Shown: piece after piece, positions 61,854-64,000 of the stretch
Layout: each line of letters starts with the position of its first letter
How positions within the stretch are numbered: position 1 is the first letter of the stretch
Assembly (NCBI RefSeq): GCF_003382285.1
Contig: NZ_QTJR01000001.1
Location: 558,001-622,000 of the forward strand
Source: Lysobacter soli
GTDB taxonomy: Bacteria > Pseudomonadota > Gammaproteobacteria > Xanthomonadales > Xanthomonadaceae
DNA: 64,000 nt
Direction of reading: 5' to 3'
Translations under genes and position numbers: made by a program
The notes under the pieces: model-generated
Seen by the model: the letters and a program-made list of their open reading frames with translations, nothing else
Told to the model about the DNA's origin: nothing
Database searches by the model: none

Positions 61854-61971
61854 AAACGCCAGTCGAGCAAAACCGCAACGGGAACTTTGCTCCCGTAGCC
61901 CGCCCGCCTTACGCTCCGCACGGTGCCCGCCCTGAACCGGCCCGACGCACACCATCCACCAGGAGAAACGC

Positions 61972-63798
61972 ATGAAGCTCCGCCCGCTGTTGCTCGCCCT
62001 CTCCGTCACCGCCGCGATCGCCGGCTGCTCCAAGCCCGCCCCCGACACCGCCGCGACCGACAAGCCCGCCGCTGCACAAACCGCGCAGAGCGCGCAGGCC
62101 CGCGCCGACCAGCTCAACAAGCTCTACGTCGAGTTCTGGGACGCGTACCTCAAGCGCAACCCGGTGCTGGCGACCTTCACCGGCGACACGCGCTACAACG
62201 CCGAACTGCCGGACTTTGGTTCGCAGCAGTATCGCGATGAATCCAAGAAGTTCCTGCAGGACTGGCTGGCGAAGGTCGAAGGCGTCGGTTCGGAAGGCCT
62301 CACCGGCCAGGACCTGCTGAACTACGAGATCTTCACCAAGGACGCGAAGGACCAGATCGACTCCTTCCAGTTCCCCGCATGGATGACGCCCGTCAACCAG
62401 ATGGACAGCACCGCCAGCCTGGCCGTGCAGTTCGGTTCGGGCGGCGGCGCGCAGCCGTTCAAGACCGTGCAGGACTACGACAACTGGCTCGCCCGTGGCG
62501 CGCGCATTCCGGTGCTGTTCGACACCGAGATCGCCAACATGAAGCAGGGCATCGCCGCCGGCGTCGTGCAGCCGAAGGTGCTGATGGAGAAGGTCGTCCC
62601 GCAGCTGGATGCGCTGATCAAGGACAAGCCGGAAGACACGCTCTTCTGGGGCCCGATCACCAACATGCCCAAGGAATTCAGCGACGCCGACAGGACGCGC
62701 CTGACGGACGCCTACCGCAAGATGATCGCCGAGCAGCTGATGCCGGCGTACAAGAAGCTGCGCGCGTTCGTGAACGACGAATACCTGCCCAAGACGCGCG
62801 ACACCTTCGGCCTGGACAAGCTGCCGGGCGGCCAGGCGTGGTACGCCTTCAACGCCAAGCAGAGCACCACCACCGACCTCACGCCGGCGCAGATCCACCA
62901 GATCGGCCTGGACGAAGTCGCGCGCATCCACGGCGAGATGCAGAAGGTGATGACGGAAGTGGGCTTCAAGGGCTCGCTGCAGGACTTCTTCAAGTACGTG
63001 CAGACGGACAAGAAGTTCGAGTTCAAGAGCCAGGACGAGCTGCTGAAGTACTACCGCGGCCTGGAAGCGAAGATCAACGAGAAGGTGCCGACGCAGTTCT
63101 CGGTGATCCCGAAGTCGCCGTTCGAGATCCGTCCGGTCGAGCCGTTCCGCGAGAAGTCGGCGGCCGGCGGCCAGTACTACCCGCCGAGCGAGGACGGCAC
63201 GCGTCCGGGCATCTTCTACGTCAACACCTACGACCTGCCCTCGCGCAAGATCTGGGACGCCGAAGACCTGTACCTGCATGAGGCGATCCCGGGCCACCAC
63301 TTCCAGATCGCCACGCAGATCGAGCTGAAGGACATGCCGGCGTTCCGTCGCTGGAGCATCCAGAGCGCGTTCGCCGAAGGCTGGGGCCTGTACGCCGAAT
63401 CGCTGGGCAAGGACCTGGGCGTTTACACGGACCCATACTCGTACTTCGGTTACCTGCAGAACGAGCTGTGGCGTGCGATCCGCCTGGTCACCGACACCGG
63501 CCTGCACAGCAAGGGCTGGACGCGCGACCAGGTCATTTCGTACATGAAGGAGAACTCCGCGGTCAGCGACACCACCGCCATCGCCGAAGCCGAGCGTTAC
63601 ATCGCCTGGCCGGGCCAGGCGCTGGCGTACAAGATCGGCGAGCTCAAGATCAAGGAACTGCGCGCGAAGGCCGAGAAGGAACTGGGCGCCAAGTTCGACG
63701 TCCGCGAGTTCCACAACGAAGTGCTCAAGGATGGCGCCGTGCCGCTGGCCGTGCTGGAGCAGAAGATCGATCGCTGGATCGCGAGCAAGAAGGGCTGA
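61972..63798 (+). CDS. DUF885 metallopeptidase-like lipoprotein, tandem copy 2
   Basis: A 608-residue paralogue of the gene before it, collinear with it, including HEAIPGHH at residue 436 and AEGWGLYAESLG. The N-terminus MKLRPLLLALSVTAAIAGCS is a lipoprotein signal with lipobox IAGC, Cys19, so it is probably membrane-anchored whereas copy 1 is soluble. AGGAG precedes the ATG. A linker rich in Ala/Pro/Thr/Gln follows the lipid anchor. A clear terminator lies 42 bases after the stop. Same caution on substrate as copy 1. Confidence 0.92.
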   Translation: MKLRPLLLALSVTAAIAGCSKPAPDTAATDKPAAAQTAQSAQARADQLNKLYVEFWDAYLKRNPVLATFTGDTRYNAELPDFGSQQYRDESKKFLQDWLAKVEGVGSEGLTGQDLLNYEIFTKDAKDQIDSFQFPAWMTPVNQMDSTASLAVQFGSGGGAQPFKTVQDYDNWLARGARIPVLFDTEIANMKQGIAAGVVQPKVLMEKVVPQLDALIKDKPEDTLFWGPITNMPKEFSDADRTRLTDAYRKMIAEQLMPAYKKLRAFVNDEYLPKTRDTFGLDKLPGGQAWYAFNAKQSTTTDLTPAQIHQIGLDEVARIHGEMQKVMTEVGFKGSLQDFFKYVQTDKKFEFKSQDELLKYYRGLEAKINEKVPTQFSVIPKSPFEIRPVEPFREKSAAGGQYYPPSEDGTRPGIFYVNTYDLPSRKIWDAEDLYLHEAIPGHHFQIATQIELKDMPAFRRWSIQSAFAEGWGLYAESLGKDLGVYTDPYSYFGYLQNELWRAIRLVTDTGLHSKGWTRDQVISYMKENSAVSDTTAIAEAERYIAWPGQALAYKIGELKIKELRAKAEKELGAKFDVREFHNEVLKDGAVPLAVLEQKIDRWIASKKG

Positions 63799-63840
63799 TT
63801 TCCGGCCTATCGCGAGTTCGATTATCGCGAGTACCAAACT

Positions 63841-63877
63841 GGAAAGGCCGGGCCCTCGGGTCCGGCCTTTCCGTTTG
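63841..63877 (+). terminator. Intrinsic terminator after the second DUF885 gene
   Basis: GGAAAGGCCGG / CCGGCCTTTCC perfect 11-bp stem (63841-63851 with 63862-63872) followed by GTTTGT. It ends the DUF885 pair. Confidence 0.85.
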
Positions 63878-63957
63878 TGCTTGTGGGTGGACTCTGCGTG
63901 CGGGGTAGGCACGCGCACATGACCCGTTGACAAGCGCGAAGCGAGCTTCTTTTGCTC

Positions 63958-63983
63958 GGCATTCCCGCGCAGGCGGGAATCCC
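63958..63983. repeat. REP-like palindrome near the window end
   Basis: GGCATTCCCGCGCAGGCGGG plus AATCCC, a copy of the same family as 59737 and 59810. The last 120 bases show no gene start. Confidence 0.6.
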
Positions 63984-64000
63984 GTGGCTTGCTTGTTCGA

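Overview
This is a very GC-rich bacterial chromosome window. Its gene order, its repeats and its protein sequences suggest the Xanthomonadaceae/Lysobacteraceae, probably a Lysobacter-like genus. This is inferred from content; no rRNA marker is present. Nearly all of it is coding. I found no tRNA, rRNA, CRISPR array, prophage or insertion sequence.

Region 1 (1-11509, + strand) is an envelope-biogenesis cluster: frr (3' part only), uppS, cdsA, dxr, rseP, bamA, lpxD, fabZ, lpxA, lpxB, rnhB. It supplies isoprenoid and undecaprenyl carrier, CDP-diacylglycerol, the sigma-E protease, the outer-membrane protein insertase and the first steps of lipid A. No skp gene lies between bamA and lpxD. Region 2 (11499-15833) is accessory: a membrane-anchored winged-helix/TPR regulator followed by a small secreted protein (- strand), and a tandem pair of diverged DUF1232-like proteins (+ strand). 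Region 3 (15983-27653) returns to housekeeping: dnaE, accA, tilS, xseB and ispA. A GH31 alpha-glucosidase sits between dnaE and accA and an Old Yellow Enzyme homologue sits divergently beside tilS. A roughly 220-bp composite repeat occurs twice in tandem after dnaE and once after accA.

Region 4 (27845-38669, mostly - strand) holds a DUF4870 protein, pmbA(tldE), darP (+), tldD, yhdP, rng and maf. Region 5 (38798-44023, + strand) is a block of envelope and surface genes: a SIMPL protein, a 64-aa protein, a TonB-like protein and a large autotransporter. Region 6 (44110-52197, - strand) is leuS-lptE-holA-nadD-rsfS-rlmH, with a + strand PhoX-type Tat-exported protein between rsfS and rlmH. The - strand order leuS...rlmH / maf-rng-yhdP-tldD-darP-pmbA is the order known in many gammaproteobacteria, so the + strand genes look like insertions into an older cluster.

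Region 7 (52378-63798) holds a secreted amidohydrolase, a DUF998-like membrane protein, a thioredoxin-TPR (CnoX-type) protein, a DUF4442 protein, a Ser/Thr kinase fused to a formylglycine-generating-enzyme-like domain, a DUF502 membrane protein, a YhhQ-type transporter and two tandem DUF885 metallopeptidase-like proteins of identical length, one with a secretory signal and one a lipoprotein. REP-like palindromes are scattered through the intergenic gaps. I see no clear new multi-gene system. The most interesting items are the tandem repeat module, the tandem paralogue pairs, the kinase fusion and the regulator/secreted-protein pair.
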